Assembly: GCA_020726505.1 (NCBI GenBank)
Contig: JAHLEZ010000001.1
Span: 1,860,001-1,924,000 of the forward strand
From: Leptodontidium sp. MPI-SDFR-AT-0119
Taxonomy: Eukaryota > Ascomycota > Leotiomycetes > Helotiales > Leptodontidiaceae
Direction of reading: 5' to 3'
DNA: 64,000 bases
Shown here: positions 1-10,150 of the stretch, piece by piece
Numbering within the stretch: the stretch's first letter is position 1
How the letters are laid out: each line of letters starts with the position of its first letter
Notes under the pieces: generated by a model
What the model was told of the DNA's origin: nothing
Seen by the model: the letters and a program-made list of their open reading frames with translations, nothing else
Database searches by the model: none
Program-made: the position numbers and the translations under genes

Positions 1-44
1 ACCCTCTTTTCCCACCTCTGCCGCTTTACGGTCCCCCTTCCCTT

Positions 45-1814
45 ATGCGAGACCTACAATGCCTGACTTTCCGAGTCTCGTCATTCTTTCTCTCGGGCTG
101 CTTTCTTGGCGCCATTGTGCTTGGTGCAGCATTCACAAGTCTAAAACCAATGTTCGTTCATATATGGCTGCGACTGACGTTTCGAAATCCGGACGCCAGA
201 AGACCTTTCCACGAAGAGGAGAAGCGCCTAAAGAAAGCACGAAAGGACGAGGAGAAGGCTTGGAAGAGGAAGCGTTCGAGGAGAAATTCTGCAGCGAAGT
301 TGGAGGATGATAGTGAAGGCGGCTCTGAGGAGTTCATACCTACAGAAGGTGGGCCAGATCCGCTTGTCTGCGATGTGGGTTACTACGCGAGAAGAGTTGG
401 GCTTGATATGGAGGTATTCAAGGTGCAAACCGAAGATGGGTTCATTATTGAACTGTGGCACATATATAACCCACTGGAGTTCACGCCCATGTCAGATGCC
501 GAGCGAGCAGCCAGAGGCCCAGACATATTTACCGGAGCAGGTCCTTCTCGCCCGTCCCAAACCCAAAAGCCTAAATTTCCAATTCTTATGATCCACGGAC
601 TTCTACAGTCATCAGGAGCGTATTGTACAAATGACGATAGATCGTTGGCGTTCTACCTGTGCAAATCCGGGTACGATGTCTGGCTTGGAAACAACCGCTG
701 CGGCTTCAAACCCGATCACACCCTTCTCTCAACCTCCGATCCCAGAATGTGGGCCTGGAACATCCGTCAGATGGGCGTGCTGGACCTACCTGCACTCACC
801 TCTCGAGTCCTCTCCGAAACAGGCTTCGAGAAACTCGGCCTAATAGCACACTCACAAGGCACAACCCAAACCCTCGTCGCACTCGCAAAAGAGCAACGTC
901 CAGAACTAGGCGAAAAACTGACCGTCTTCTGTGCCCTCGCACCAGCAGCTTACGCAGGCCCTTTAATAGGAAAAGCCTGCTTCAAATTCATGCGTCTCAT
1001 CTCCCCAGCTTTCTTCCGCATCATCTTCGGCATCCACGCATTCATCCCAATCATGATGACCATGCACCGCATCATCCCCGGTAAACTTTTCGGCGCAATG
1101 GGCTATGTAGTCTTCCACTTCCTCTTTAACTGGAGCGACAACCGCTGGGACCGCGGACTACGAGATCGCTGCTTCCAATTCGCCCCTGTCTACGTCTCGG
1201 CAGAATCCATGCGCTGGTGGCTAGGCAGAGAGTGTTTCGCCAAACAGAAATGCATCCTCGCTACACGTGAGGAAGGCCACGCCGAAGATGCAGAAGATGA
1301 GATGGATGAATACTATGCGCGTTCAGAACAGCAGGGCGAATCTGCACAGTCAATTGATCGGCCTTCACACTTCCATCGCAGTCATGAGGTTAAGAAGAGT
1401 CATCAACGTAGACGAAAAGGCTCGACTTCGTGGTATAATGAGCAAGTCCCACCTTTTGCCCTCTGGGTTACGGGGTCCGATGATCTTGTTGATGGGCGGA
1501 GACTTCTGAGACGGTTTGAGAGGGGCCGAGAACCGCATGTTAGGATTGTGCATAGTAATGTTATTGAAGAGTATGAACACCTGGATGTTATCTGGGCGAT
1601 GGATTGTATTGAGAAGGTTGGGAGGGAAATCAAAGAAGTCCTTTGGAAAACGTGCGATATTAGGGATAAGGTTAGGGTGCCGAAGGGATGTGAAGATGTC
1701 GATGCTTGGAGGGATCCGAAGTTCGAGGAGAAAGATGGGCATGTGAATAATGTTGATAATGTTGAGAAGGAGAAGGAGGAGGATCAGAGTAGTAGTGATA
1801 ATCGGAGCGAGTGA
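45..1814 (+). CDS. Membrane-anchored steryl-ester/triacylglycerol lipase (TGL1/YEH family)
   Basis: 589-aa alpha/beta-hydrolase, single exon as seen. The N-terminus has one hydrophobic segment (residues about 12-45), then a basic Lys/Arg-rich stretch (about 58-85), then the lipase-associated motif with GYYARR and EDGFIIELW. The core begins with PILMIHGLLQSS (oxyanion region). The nucleophile elbow is AHSQGT, with Ser near residue 269. The likely acid is in TGSDDLVDG (near 478) and the likely His in EYEHLDVIW (near 510), giving a complete Ser-Asp-His triad. Related yeast enzymes hydrolyse steryl esters at lipid droplets or the plasma membrane; this substrate is inferred from family. An acidic low-complexity insert lies at about 405-455. 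The frame stays open to the left edge of the window, so the true start may lie upstream. Confidence 0.85.
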   Translation: MRDLQCLTFRVSSFFLSGCFLGAIVLGAAFTSLKPMFVHIWLRLTFRNPDARRPFHEEEKRLKKARKDEEKAWKRKRSRRNSAAKLEDDSEGGSEEFIPTEGGPDPLVCDVGYYARRVGLDMEVFKVQTEDGFIIELWHIYNPLEFTPMSDAERAARGPDIFTGAGPSRPSQTQKPKFPILMIHGLLQSSGAYCTNDDRSLAFYLCKSGYDVWLGNNRCGFKPDHTLLSTSDPRMWAWNIRQMGVLDLPALTSRVLSETGFEKLGLIAHSQGTTQTLVALAKEQRPELGEKLTVFCALAPAAYAGPLIGKACFKFMRLISPAFFRIIFGIHAFIPIMMTMHRIIPGKLFGAMGYVVFHFLFNWSDNRWDRGLRDRCFQFAPVYVSAESMRWWLGRECFAKQKCILATREEGHAEDAEDEMDEYYARSEQQGESAQSIDRPSHFHRSHEVKKSHQRRRKGSTSWYNEQVPPFALWVTGSDDLVDGRRLLRRFERGREPHVRIVHSNVIEEYEHLDVIWAMDCIEKVGREIKEVLWKTCDIRDKVRVPKGCEDVDAWRDPKFEEKDGHVNNVDNVEKEKEEDQSSSDNRSE

Positions 1815-2173
1815 TTTTTTCTTCCGGCATAAGGTATATGGAATATATATCGGTGTTTTGATAAGCGTTTGAGCACGCTGGCGTTGGTGTATAAAAGCTA
1901 AATACACGGCATCAGTGTTTGGTAGGTTTCTACTTAGTTGTATAAAGAAAGAGCGCTTCACAAGACGAAGCATTCAGAACACAAATGATGAAGAATATAC
2001 AATACTTAGAAAATATAGAACAAAAAAATTCAAAATATTCTCGCGCTCCTTGAATTATTCTCCATCGTTACGTGTCAATAGTTGACACGAGACCTCGTCC
2101 TCGTCTATTTCTAGTCCCGTCTTGCTTGCTTGTTTACAGTCCTCGCTTAGCGACAGTGCCACACCTTCGCTTC
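1815..2173. other. Intergenic, convergent 3' ends
   Basis: Gap between the lipase stop and the stop of the minus-strand gene at 2174. It is A/T-rich around 1980-2050, consistent with 3' untranslated sequence of both genes. No coding signal was seen. Confidence 0.5.
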
Positions 2174-2808
2174 TCACTCCCGGGCCTCCCAAGTCCATGC
2201 CCCTACACCGAGAAGATCATCTTCTTGAGTATTTCTGTTGCTGTTGTCGCTGCTGTCGTTTTCGCTGGTATACGAGACGTAGCCTCCCCCTGCGGCGTGA
2301 TCGTGGTCCAGGTCTGTGTTTGTGTTTGGTGTTATGCTTGTGCCGGCTGTTGAGGTAGTGGATTGGGAGGACCGGGTAGAGGAAGAGTAGAACGAGGTAT
2401 TGGTACTGGTGTTGGTGTTTGTGTTGGTGGTTTTGGCGGAATGGGCTGGACTGTTAGGTCGTGCTTGGGGGTGTGGCCTGTTATTCATCTGTTAGTTGAC
2501 ATTGGCGATGAGTCTCGAAGAGTTAATTGTCCTTACATGTGGCTTTTTTGCTTTTTAATTGAATTAGATTTCTTGCCTGACATAGCTGAGATGGACGATC
2601 CGGGTGCGTTTAGGGTGTGAGGGGATGTTGGGATGCGATCTCTCGGTCTTGGGGGATAGGTAGATTTGAGGGTGGGGATAATATCGTGAAGAGAATAGAT
2701 TTTGGACAGTGTATTGGAGTTTGAGATGGCAAATTTTGAGGTGCGGAGGAGATGAGGATGGAGGGAATGGATTTTGAGGGGTAGAATAATAGATGGAGAA
2801 TAATTCAA
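2174..2808 (-). CDS. Small Ser/Thr/Asn-rich protein of unknown function, two exons
   Basis: Two minus-strand frames join cleanly across a 59-nt intron (2536-2478) with donor GTAAGG, a CTAAC branch site and a CAG acceptor. Exon 1 ends ...KKQKSH and exon 2 continues with MPHPQARPNS in frame. The result is 191 aa from the ATG at 2808, or about 116 aa if translation starts at the internal ATG at 2583 (MSGKKSNS...). The middle is low-complexity (repeated TNTNT, STRSSQST) and the C-terminus is a short acidic/aromatic tail ending GAWTWEARE. No domain or signal peptide was recognised. The intron is the main support. Low complexity means it could be fast-evolving or misannotated. Confidence 0.5.
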
Positions 2809-3544
2809 ATGGAGGGGAATCTCCCTGTTTTTATCTATTAGAAGAAACTTATGACGCTGAGCTAAAAGAACGTTGTAGGAATCGAGGGAAGTAGACGAGA
2901 ATCCTAAGTTCTTGTTAAAAAGGAAAGTGTAAGTATGTATGGCTTTCTAATCTCTCATTGTGCATGGGCTTTGATGGAAACTAGAGAACAGGAAGTAGGA
3001 ATCTTCACTGTCTGAGAATCTCACTATCCCATGATTCAGTGCTACAGGCTGGGGATACAGTAGGAATCAGCGTAACAGCCAACGGAGCCGAGTCACATGC
3101 TCTGGCAAGAACATTTTGAGAGGGGTCTGCCAAGCTGATAGGAGTCGGCATCACCCCGACTGATATGTGGCCTAAATATGAATTGACGGTTTTGTCAAAT
3201 CTGACCATCGCGATCGCTGCTTTGGGAACTTGCAGATTCCTACTCTGCACCTGACCGAGCACCACACCTCCTCTCCCCCACGCCAGCTTCCCAGGTTTTC
3301 CATCTCCACGAAGGCATCCACTTCACAGACTCATCCACAACAGCATGGTGGAATTACCACACTTCGACCGCGCAACACCCCTTGGGTCCCAACCAGGGCT
3401 ATGACCGAAATGGCTACAATTAGGAATCCTTGGCCAGAACAGATCCAGACAGCCTCACGTTCAACAGGGCTTCTCATCAGGCGTTTGGGGGGCAATATTT
3501 CACTAGGTACCTTGCTTGCCCGCCCGCCCGACGTCCGGGCCTCT
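2809..3544. other. Intergenic, no gene recognised
   Basis: Lies between the small minus-strand gene and the transposon insertion at 3545. The open frames here show no domain, intron signature or codon pattern that supports coding. Confidence 0.4.
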
Positions 3545-3546
3545 TA

Positions 3547-3564
3547 TCCCCTTAACTGCCAGAA
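3547..3564 (+). repeat. Left terminal inverted repeat of the 325-bp element
   Basis: TCCCCTTAACTGCCAGAA, an exact reverse complement of 3854-3871, preceded by TA at 3545-3546. Confidence 0.85.
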
Positions 3565-3853
3565 GCACTTCTGGCACCTTTTTCTAGGGGGGGTTGCCAT
3601 CACTACAGGGCCCGTGCGCCAGGTAAACAAAAACATCAACAACTACGTTTCCCCTCCTAATTTCCTACCTAAACACTCTACTTTCAATGCAATCATCATG
3701 CCCAAAGACGCAACGAAAGATCCTACCGATGCAGGGACCTTACGACCACTTGTGAAGCCTTTACAACGATGATGACTGCCTGTAATCTTGGTGTTCTTCG
3801 CTTAATTTAGGGTCTGGCGGGGTCTCGCTACAGGGGTCTTCAGGGGCACAGAT

Positions 3854-3871
3854 TTCTGGCAGTTAAGGGGA
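3854..3871 (-). repeat. Right terminal inverted repeat of the 325-bp element
   Basis: TTCTGGCAGTTAAGGGGA, followed by TA at 3872-3873, the probable target duplication. Confidence 0.85.
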
Positions 3872-3873
3872 TA

Positions 3874-4253
3874 CTCCAATCATATTCTTTCATCAGTTTC
3901 ACTTCTCATGCAGGTGCTTTCATCCGGAGCGCCACGATTCCTAAAAGCTCCGCCCAATGAAATTCCCGTGGTTCGCTAAAGTTGCGACCCAGAGAGTAGG
4001 AATCGAGGCAAACATGCGGGAGTCAGCGGTCTCAGCCTTTCGCAATTATAAGCCGTCAATTTCTTCATCATCTTCTGCTTTCTTCACTTCTTTACTCCCT
4101 TCCCTCCCGGCTTGATTGTGCTCGTCATTTCCTCGAGCCAACCAAACTTTAACTATCGTCGAGTTTTCATCGACGCCAGTCGAATATTAGATTATACCAG
4201 GAGATCAGTGTCCTGTACCGTGGACAGAGGACCGAAATTCACATCGATTTTCG
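3874..4253. other. Intergenic / promoter of the C2H2 relic
   Basis: Contains C/T-rich stretches near 4060-4110, a style common upstream of fungal start codons. No coding sequence recognised. Confidence 0.4.
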
Positions 4254-6894
4254 ATGGAGACCACCGACTTGCAAACCACCGAGCACCACGCAGATCGCGT
4301 AGGAATTGATGTTCCCAACCCCTATTCACAGACTCCGATAATACCACCTTGCTGCAGTCATCGTCTCCTGAATGCATTCAATTCCGAGAGAACCTCCGGT
4401 CACTCTTTGCGAGGATTCAAGCTGCGGGAAGAGTTTGCCGAGTAGGTCGTCCCTTCTGCTGTGAAGTGGCATTGCGGTTAACGAAAGGTAGTTCATCTGT
4501 TTACGTGGGGTACTTTTTCGGAGACCACATCTACAGGGAGGAGTGTCACCACTGCGAGCTGGTCGATGAGAATCCAAACCCAATACTCGCATTTTCAGTC
4601 AACAAGCGAGGACACATGATGAACCTCACATATCATTCGATTCCGTTATTCCTTGAAGTCATCAAGATCACTGGTTGCATCACGATCGCGTCCGATGGAC
4701 TCCAGCTTTTGAAATATCATGCCGCGCTTGAGAACCACCTCAAATTCCTCAAGTCCGAGGAAACGCCTTGCAACGCCGCTACGATTAAAGACCTGAATCT
4801 ACTGGTATCTGGCCTGCTATCTGGTGACGAACCATTCAGTAGCTTTGGGTACAAAGAGCTCTATAAGCGTGGATATATCTCGGCGGATAGAATGAACTCT
4901 TTCCGAAAATCAAGGATCGACAAATACATCGACATAATCAATGAGGGCTTTTTAGCAATTGATGAAGTCAAGAATGCAAGGAATGATCGAGACCACAGAT
5001 TCCTGCCAACTGCACCCACCGCATCGGTAGACGATGATAGTCACAGGCAACAGCCACAACTGACGAAGCTCGAATGCTTGCATCACGAGTTCTCGAGACT
5101 GATTACCACCACTGAAACGTTTGTTAACCCTCGTCGGATGTTATGTGATGACTGGCGAACGATGTCAAGCGCTTTATCTGTGTTCACTGGCAGCGGGTCT
5201 CAGTGGTCTGATGATTGGGAAAGGGTAAAACGAAAAGGTTGGATGGCGGGCATGAGAGTGTTGCGGAGATTGACCAGAGGCAAGATGCCAACAACTCTCT
5301 ACGAAACAATTATGTTTTTGAATATTGCAAGCGTCGTTGCGACCGTCAGGGACAAGTTTGAAAACGTGGACATGTATCAGATGAACATGTATCACATGGC
5401 ACGATTCAAGGAAGATCTAAGCTGTTGGGAGTTTTTATTTGCCGCGGACCCTATCGCAAGTTTAGGCAGGCTATTGATGATTTGTGGGATGCCAACCGCG
5501 AATATACTTTGATGGGTGTCACTTCGCCCGATCCTGATACCTTAATTCATTTCTAAGAAATGGCGTTGAGGCTTGTCCGAGAAGGGGCACCATTCTTGTC
5601 AGAGCAGGAGGATGGGGGTGACGAATCAGTCAAAGAGGGCCTACTTTTTGATCAAGAGCGGTGGCGCATCCGAACTCAAGAAACCACAGACTCGCCAGCC
5701 AGCCAAGTCGACCAAATCCACGTCGAGCATGCATTTGATAAAAATAGGTCCGGAAATCCGCTTGGAGATATCGTTCTACCACAGTTTCGTCCGCCGGATA
5801 TCTTTCCTGCCACCGCCATATCCTGTGTCTCAACATCGACTAAAGGCTCACACACACACTTCAATAATCCCATGATATGTTTCCTGATAGCTGGTGCAAT
5901 ATTTGCAATGTTTATGGCCTTTTATTTTGGTACGTTGAAGTTTCTTCCAGTCGTTGCTATGACTAATATTTACTAGAGAAGACAAGTGATAAACAAGGAA
6001 GTGAGAAGGCTACCCACGGCAAACCGGGAACTTCCAATCTCCAGACTCCAGTACTGAAGACTTCTCTACAGCATGTGCTTCTGCTTCTCAACGACAACGC
6101 TTCAGACGGCTGGATATTGAGCGTCGAGTCTGCCATTGCCGAGGGCTTCATCTCGAATTTCTCCAGTCTCGTGGACTGGATCAAAACAAATGTTGCGGTA
6201 TGATTTCAAGATTCTTCTCTCTGACGCAACCTTGTTGGACTTTGCTAACCGAGTTCAGAAAAACATTGCAGATCCCTTGGTGTCCGACGAAATGGTGTCA
6301 CGGCTTTCATGGATATATAGCACTTGGAAGTCAAGCTATGCGCTTCAAGAATCTCACCGAATGCTTGAAGTATACCTGGGCCTCCAAACTTTCAAGTCAA
6401 CTGTCCCCCATATTATACAGCCGAGAGCTTATCCTTTGGATTACCCATCCCAGGGGTCGGCGCCACTCAATGCGAACTCAATATCTCAAAATATCCCTGA
6501 TCCTTCAGACTATCTATCGCACTTTACGCCTACCGCAAATTCAGCTTCGACCGGCAGCAGTCCTTCTCTGTCCACCCCTATATCTTTCTCAACGTGAGTA
6601 ACCTTCCCACTGGTCTCTATGTTCCCAAATTGAATAACTTACCCATGGTAACACAGTTCAACTTCCACACCTTGGTCATCCTCGCCACCCACCAATTCAT
6701 TCCCAGAACATGCACAACAAGCACGGACAACTTTCTGTGTGGAATGAAATCACGACTTCAAGAAGGTGTGCAACTACAACAAGCATCGCAGAGACAAGCA
6801 CGAGATTGTAAAGTATGAGTGTCGCGTGGAAGGTTGTAAGGAGAAGTTCTCCAGGAACCAGTACAGGAAGACGCATGAAGGAAAGGAGCATTAG
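4254..6894 (+). pseudogene. Decayed C2H2 zinc-finger protein gene (unknown N-terminal domain, one membrane segment)
   Basis: A recognisable multi-exon gene with several breaks. An ATG at 4254 opens a frame that loses register near 4320 (CCCC run); the downstream frame (FTDSDNTTLLQSS..., then 4349-5450) codes an alpha-helical domain. Near 5450 (ACCCTATC) the register shifts again: the protein-like continuation is PYRKFRQAIDDLWDANREY. That frame meets TAA at 5549-5551 and goes straight on as EMALRLVREGAPFLSEQ. Introns then fit at 5930-5976, 6198-6258 and 6594-6656, each rejoining in frame. A hydrophobic segment (MICFLIAGAIFAMFMAFYF) precedes the first of these. The last exon codes two zinc-finger-like units (KKVCNYNKHRRDKH; CRVEGCKEKFSRNQYRKTH), but TGA at 6745-6747 lies exactly where a zinc ligand or neighbour would be. 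Two frameshifts plus two stops argue for a pseudogene. Assembly errors could explain the shifts only. Confidence 0.65.
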
Positions 6895-7949
6895 CATAGA
6901 TTATCGGCCCGTGTTAATGAGACTTTGTTTATCCCTCAGATATATTGCCTAGCATCTTGCGTCCCACGAGCGCATATGATAGATTAACTTAGAAACCAGC
7001 GGCTTGGATGCTGATGACACTGTATGTTTTATACATTCCTTGGCTCGCCTATAGGCAAAAGGGGTGAATTCGATTCCATTGTTTTGAATCGCTTAGATGA
7101 TCGTTTAGCGGCATTGCAACCTGAAGTAAGTAGTTGACCTTATGATCGAACGTCAGCTTCTCTATCAATATATAGTATATGTACAGCCTAAGATTCGAGA
7201 GAAGCGTTTTAGGTACTTCTCTAATAAACCAGTCCTGATTCAAGTTTTTGTTCCGAGGTGACTCAAATTCCTGTCCAGCTAAGCAAGCTCAGCGACTTAC
7301 TTTTCAAAACAACCCACTTTGACGATTGCACTTGAGGCTATTCTCGCAAGTATGCTGTTTTTCTCGGTAATTGTCCAGTAGTTATATCGGGAATTTGAAC
7401 AGGTTTTGATTTCTGGAAGTAGCCATTCAAGTCGCTTTTCCAGTTGTAGCTATCCATCGGTAGCTTTCGACTCATGCTTCCCTTACCTGTGACCTGTCCT
7501 TGTAGCCACTCCACCTTGAAATTAGGCCAAGGGTTCTGCAAATCACGCCCACTCAAGATTATATATCAGCCCTCGACTCAAGACGAAAAAAGGTCGGGTT
7601 TAAGGCAGGTTTCGTAAATCCGAAGCAGTTCTTGATGTCAATCCCACATATCGTACCGAGATTCTTAACTTAACGCCGAAGCGAAATCGATGCGTGAATG
7701 CGGCGAAGACAACACCGATGACCTTGTGTATCGGCACGTCGATGGACCCCATTCCGTAGAAATCATCTTGTAGAAATTCGACGTATATATAATAAGCTCG
7801 CGTTTGTCTGGTCTGTATCTCCTTTAGCTTCAGGACGAGATTGAGGTATTTCACGTGACCACATCAACGACATTATCTCGACGACCAGTCCTTCCTGCTC
7901 ACCCTTTAAGTGCAGATTAGTCTTCTCTATCCCTCATTCCTAGTTCATA
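6895..7949. other. Intergenic, no gene recognised
   Basis: Upstream of the dehydrogenase. A C/T-rich leader lies at 7915-7945. Open frames around 7340-7850 show no domain or splice logic. Confidence 0.4.
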
Positions 7950-9098
7950 ATGCCTCCCCCAAGAGGAACTTTCAATCTGCTTGAAGGCCCAGGTACGTGG
8001 ATCTTCAGAAGAGTCGCATGCATTCGAACTAGCTAACACAATATTAGGTGACTACGTAAGTTCCACAACTTTGAGACAATGCTCACTCATTACCGTCTTC
8101 TCAGTACAAGAACATTAGATCAAGGGTTTGTTCTAACTTACAGGTGTAGGATGTCACCTCAGCAGTCCACAGCGACACATACCCTGGCATCTCTCCACTC
8201 TCCCAACCCGCAACAAACAAGAGCGTCTTCATTGTGGGAGCTTCTCGAGGCATTGGTCTGGCAATGGCCATCTCCTACGCCAAGTCAGGAGCATCTCAAA
8301 TAGCCATTGGAGCACGCTCATCACTCACTTCTCAAAAAGAAGCCATCATCTCAGCAGCCAAGAAGGCAGGCCGTTCGGAACCCAAAGTCCTGGCCGTCAA
8401 ACTCGACGTAAGCGACCAGAGAAGCACTGAAGGTGCTGCGCAGCTTATCGAAAAGGAGTTCGGGAAGCTGGATATCGTGATCAACAATGCTGGAATCATT
8501 GGCGTCCCAGCTGCCGTTGGAGATAGTGCTCCGGATATTTGGTGGGAGACCATGACGGTTAATTTGAAGGGTCCATATCTTGTTACCAGAGCATTTATAC
8601 CGCTCTTATTGAAGGAAGGTGATAAAACGATCATTACGACGAGTAGTGTTGGTGCTCACCTCGTCACCCCTGGGATGAGCGCATATCAAACGAGCAAGAT
8701 GGGTGTGATGAGATTGATGCAATTCGTCTCTGAAGAGTACAAAGAAAAAGGAGTCATTGCGTTCAGCATTCATCCAGGTAATATCATGACGAATATGTTG
8801 TCTGACTTCTCCGGGGGGCTACCAGAATTTCTCAAGCCAGGTGAGTAGGCACTCGTTCATCCATTTCCAGTAGAGATCCAAGCTCACGGCCACGTGTTCT
8901 GGGAATTTACTGATCCATGATGCAGTTGTTATTGATACTTTGGAACTGTCGGCGGATACTAGTACCTTCCTCACTAGAGAGCCTAGAGAGTGGCTTAGTG
9001 GAAGATACATTAACTGTTTCTGGGATATGCTGGAGTTGGTGGCTAAGAAAGATGAGATTGTGCAAGGCGATAAATTGAAAGTCAGACTAGTGTATTGA
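7950..9098 (+). CDS. Short-chain dehydrogenase/reductase (SDR), four exons with an 8-nt microexon
   Basis: Exons 7950-7992, 8048-8055, 8150-8840 and 8926-9098 give a 304-aa protein. The classical SDR signatures are intact: cofactor motif VGASRGIG, NNAG, and active-site YQTSK with an upstream Ser (TTSSVG). The Rossmann fold suggests an NAD(P)(H)-dependent oxidoreductase; the substrate cannot be named. Exon 2 is only GTGACTAC and is needed to keep the frame (GPGDYDVTSAV). Its flanking introns have GTACGT/TTAG and GTAAGT/GTAG ends with a TTCTAAC branch. The last intron (GTGAGT...GCAG) adds the C-terminal TREPREWLSGRYINCFWDM segment typical of fungal SDRs. Probably cytosolic, as no signal peptide is seen. 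Confidence 0.85.
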
Positions 9099-10150
9099 GA
9101 TGTTGACGCTGCTCCTCGAGGATAGCTTTGAACATGGAGGAGAATAAAATGTCGATGGCGTTTGGGCATCTGGCTATTGTCTCATTTTCCAGCATCATTT
9201 CCTGTTAACATTGAGATCAGTTCAATCCTCTTGTGTCAAGATTTTAAATTACTGTCCCAAGTCTTCACCTTCTCAATCATGTAAGGGAACTGTCAACGAG
9301 TGTGGATATAATCGTCGAACTTCTGTTGTGATTATACTGAGATAAGCTCGAGCTACAGTGGGGACATAAACATGGAAGATCGGAATGTTTCAAAACGTCA
9401 GTGAGATCAATCCCCCCCAAAAAAGGGGACGAAAAAATGCGACTATCAACAAGAAACAAGAACGAAAGTGTGAGGAATTGCTCTTCACGTGGCGAGTTCG
9501 AATTTATTGTTGACATCTGCGACAGACTTCGCAGAGAGAATGGAATTTTTTCTGATTGAATTAGAACTGATAGACGTCTTATTTACTGACAGCTGACGGA
9601 ACTTCGAATTGTTTACGGATCTATATGCTGTGTTGTCTGATTTCAGTGTTGCGAGCGCTTCATGTGCCCAGAGACAGCTAGCTGCCAAGCAGACAACCTG
9701 CTCCCTTGGGTAAGAAATGATGCTCCATGTCAGTCAGAACACAGCGATTGCGATAATCAGGCTTGCGGTAGTCTTTATTGGTTTCTGGATACTTTGCAAA
9801 TTATCAACAATAGGTAGTCAAGCCAGGTGACTGAGACCTAAGTTCTGGTCTAGCAGCTGTAACACGAATTTCGTACCTGTGGACCAACCAGGACGATTCT
9901 TCGAAGCTACAAACATCTTGTCAGCAACTGGCACGACGAGTGTGACTTCGTACAATCTGAGATTGTGTGTGGATTTTGAACAGTATCTTACCCGAGGTAA
10001 TCCCTGCTTGACGTACATTTAGGGAGGGTCATGCAGCCAAATTAGAAAAAGCGCCGAATTGATTAACCCGCATGCAGCAGTTCATATATGATATGATACC
10101 TTCCCCCTTCAACTGTCGCTGATTTATACAAGCTGTTGGGTTCCCAAGAA
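9099..10150. other. Intergenic, no gene recognised
   Basis: About 1 kb between the dehydrogenase and monooxygenase. Short minus-strand frames at 9485-9688 and 9818-10018 resemble possible small proteins but have no start or splice structure I could support. Confidence 0.35.

Larger units (their letters stand above)
3547..3871 (+). mobile_element. Non-autonomous, internally deleted piggyBac-like DNA transposon (325 bp)
   Basis: Bounded by inverted repeats TCCCCTTAACTGCCAGAA (3547-3564) and its complement (3854-3871), flanked on each side by TA. The left subterminal part forms a short hairpin (CCAGAAG/CTTCTGG). Inside it keeps the start of a transposase frame (ATG near 3700; MPKDATKDPTDAGTLRPLVK) resembling the first residues of the transposase in the 30.5-kb element (MPEPVIADTTDARTLRPKVK). 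It then jumps to a 3' end resembling that element's other end (shared TTCTTCGCT, TTAGGG and CTCTTCAGG-like blocks). The coding middle is therefore deleted. It cannot transpose by itself. Confidence 0.8.

Noticed and set aside
1365..1973. 202-codon minus-strand open frame overlapping the lipase 3' end
   Set aside because: Antisense shadow of the lipase; no domain, and the lipase frame is clearly coding.
3552..3555. TTAA inside the left end of the short element as a canonical piggyBac target site
   Set aside because: It lies inside the inverted repeat and is TTAG in the 2-kb relative, so it cannot be the target duplication; TA at the outer ends fits both.
3230..3772. 180-codon frame spanning into the short transposon
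   Set aside because: Crosses the left inverted repeat; only the last two dozen codons (transposase start) have meaning, the rest is chance.
9485..10018. Two minus-strand frames resembling small secreted proteins
   Set aside because: Neither has a plausible ATG plus signal peptide, and no intron joins them in frame.
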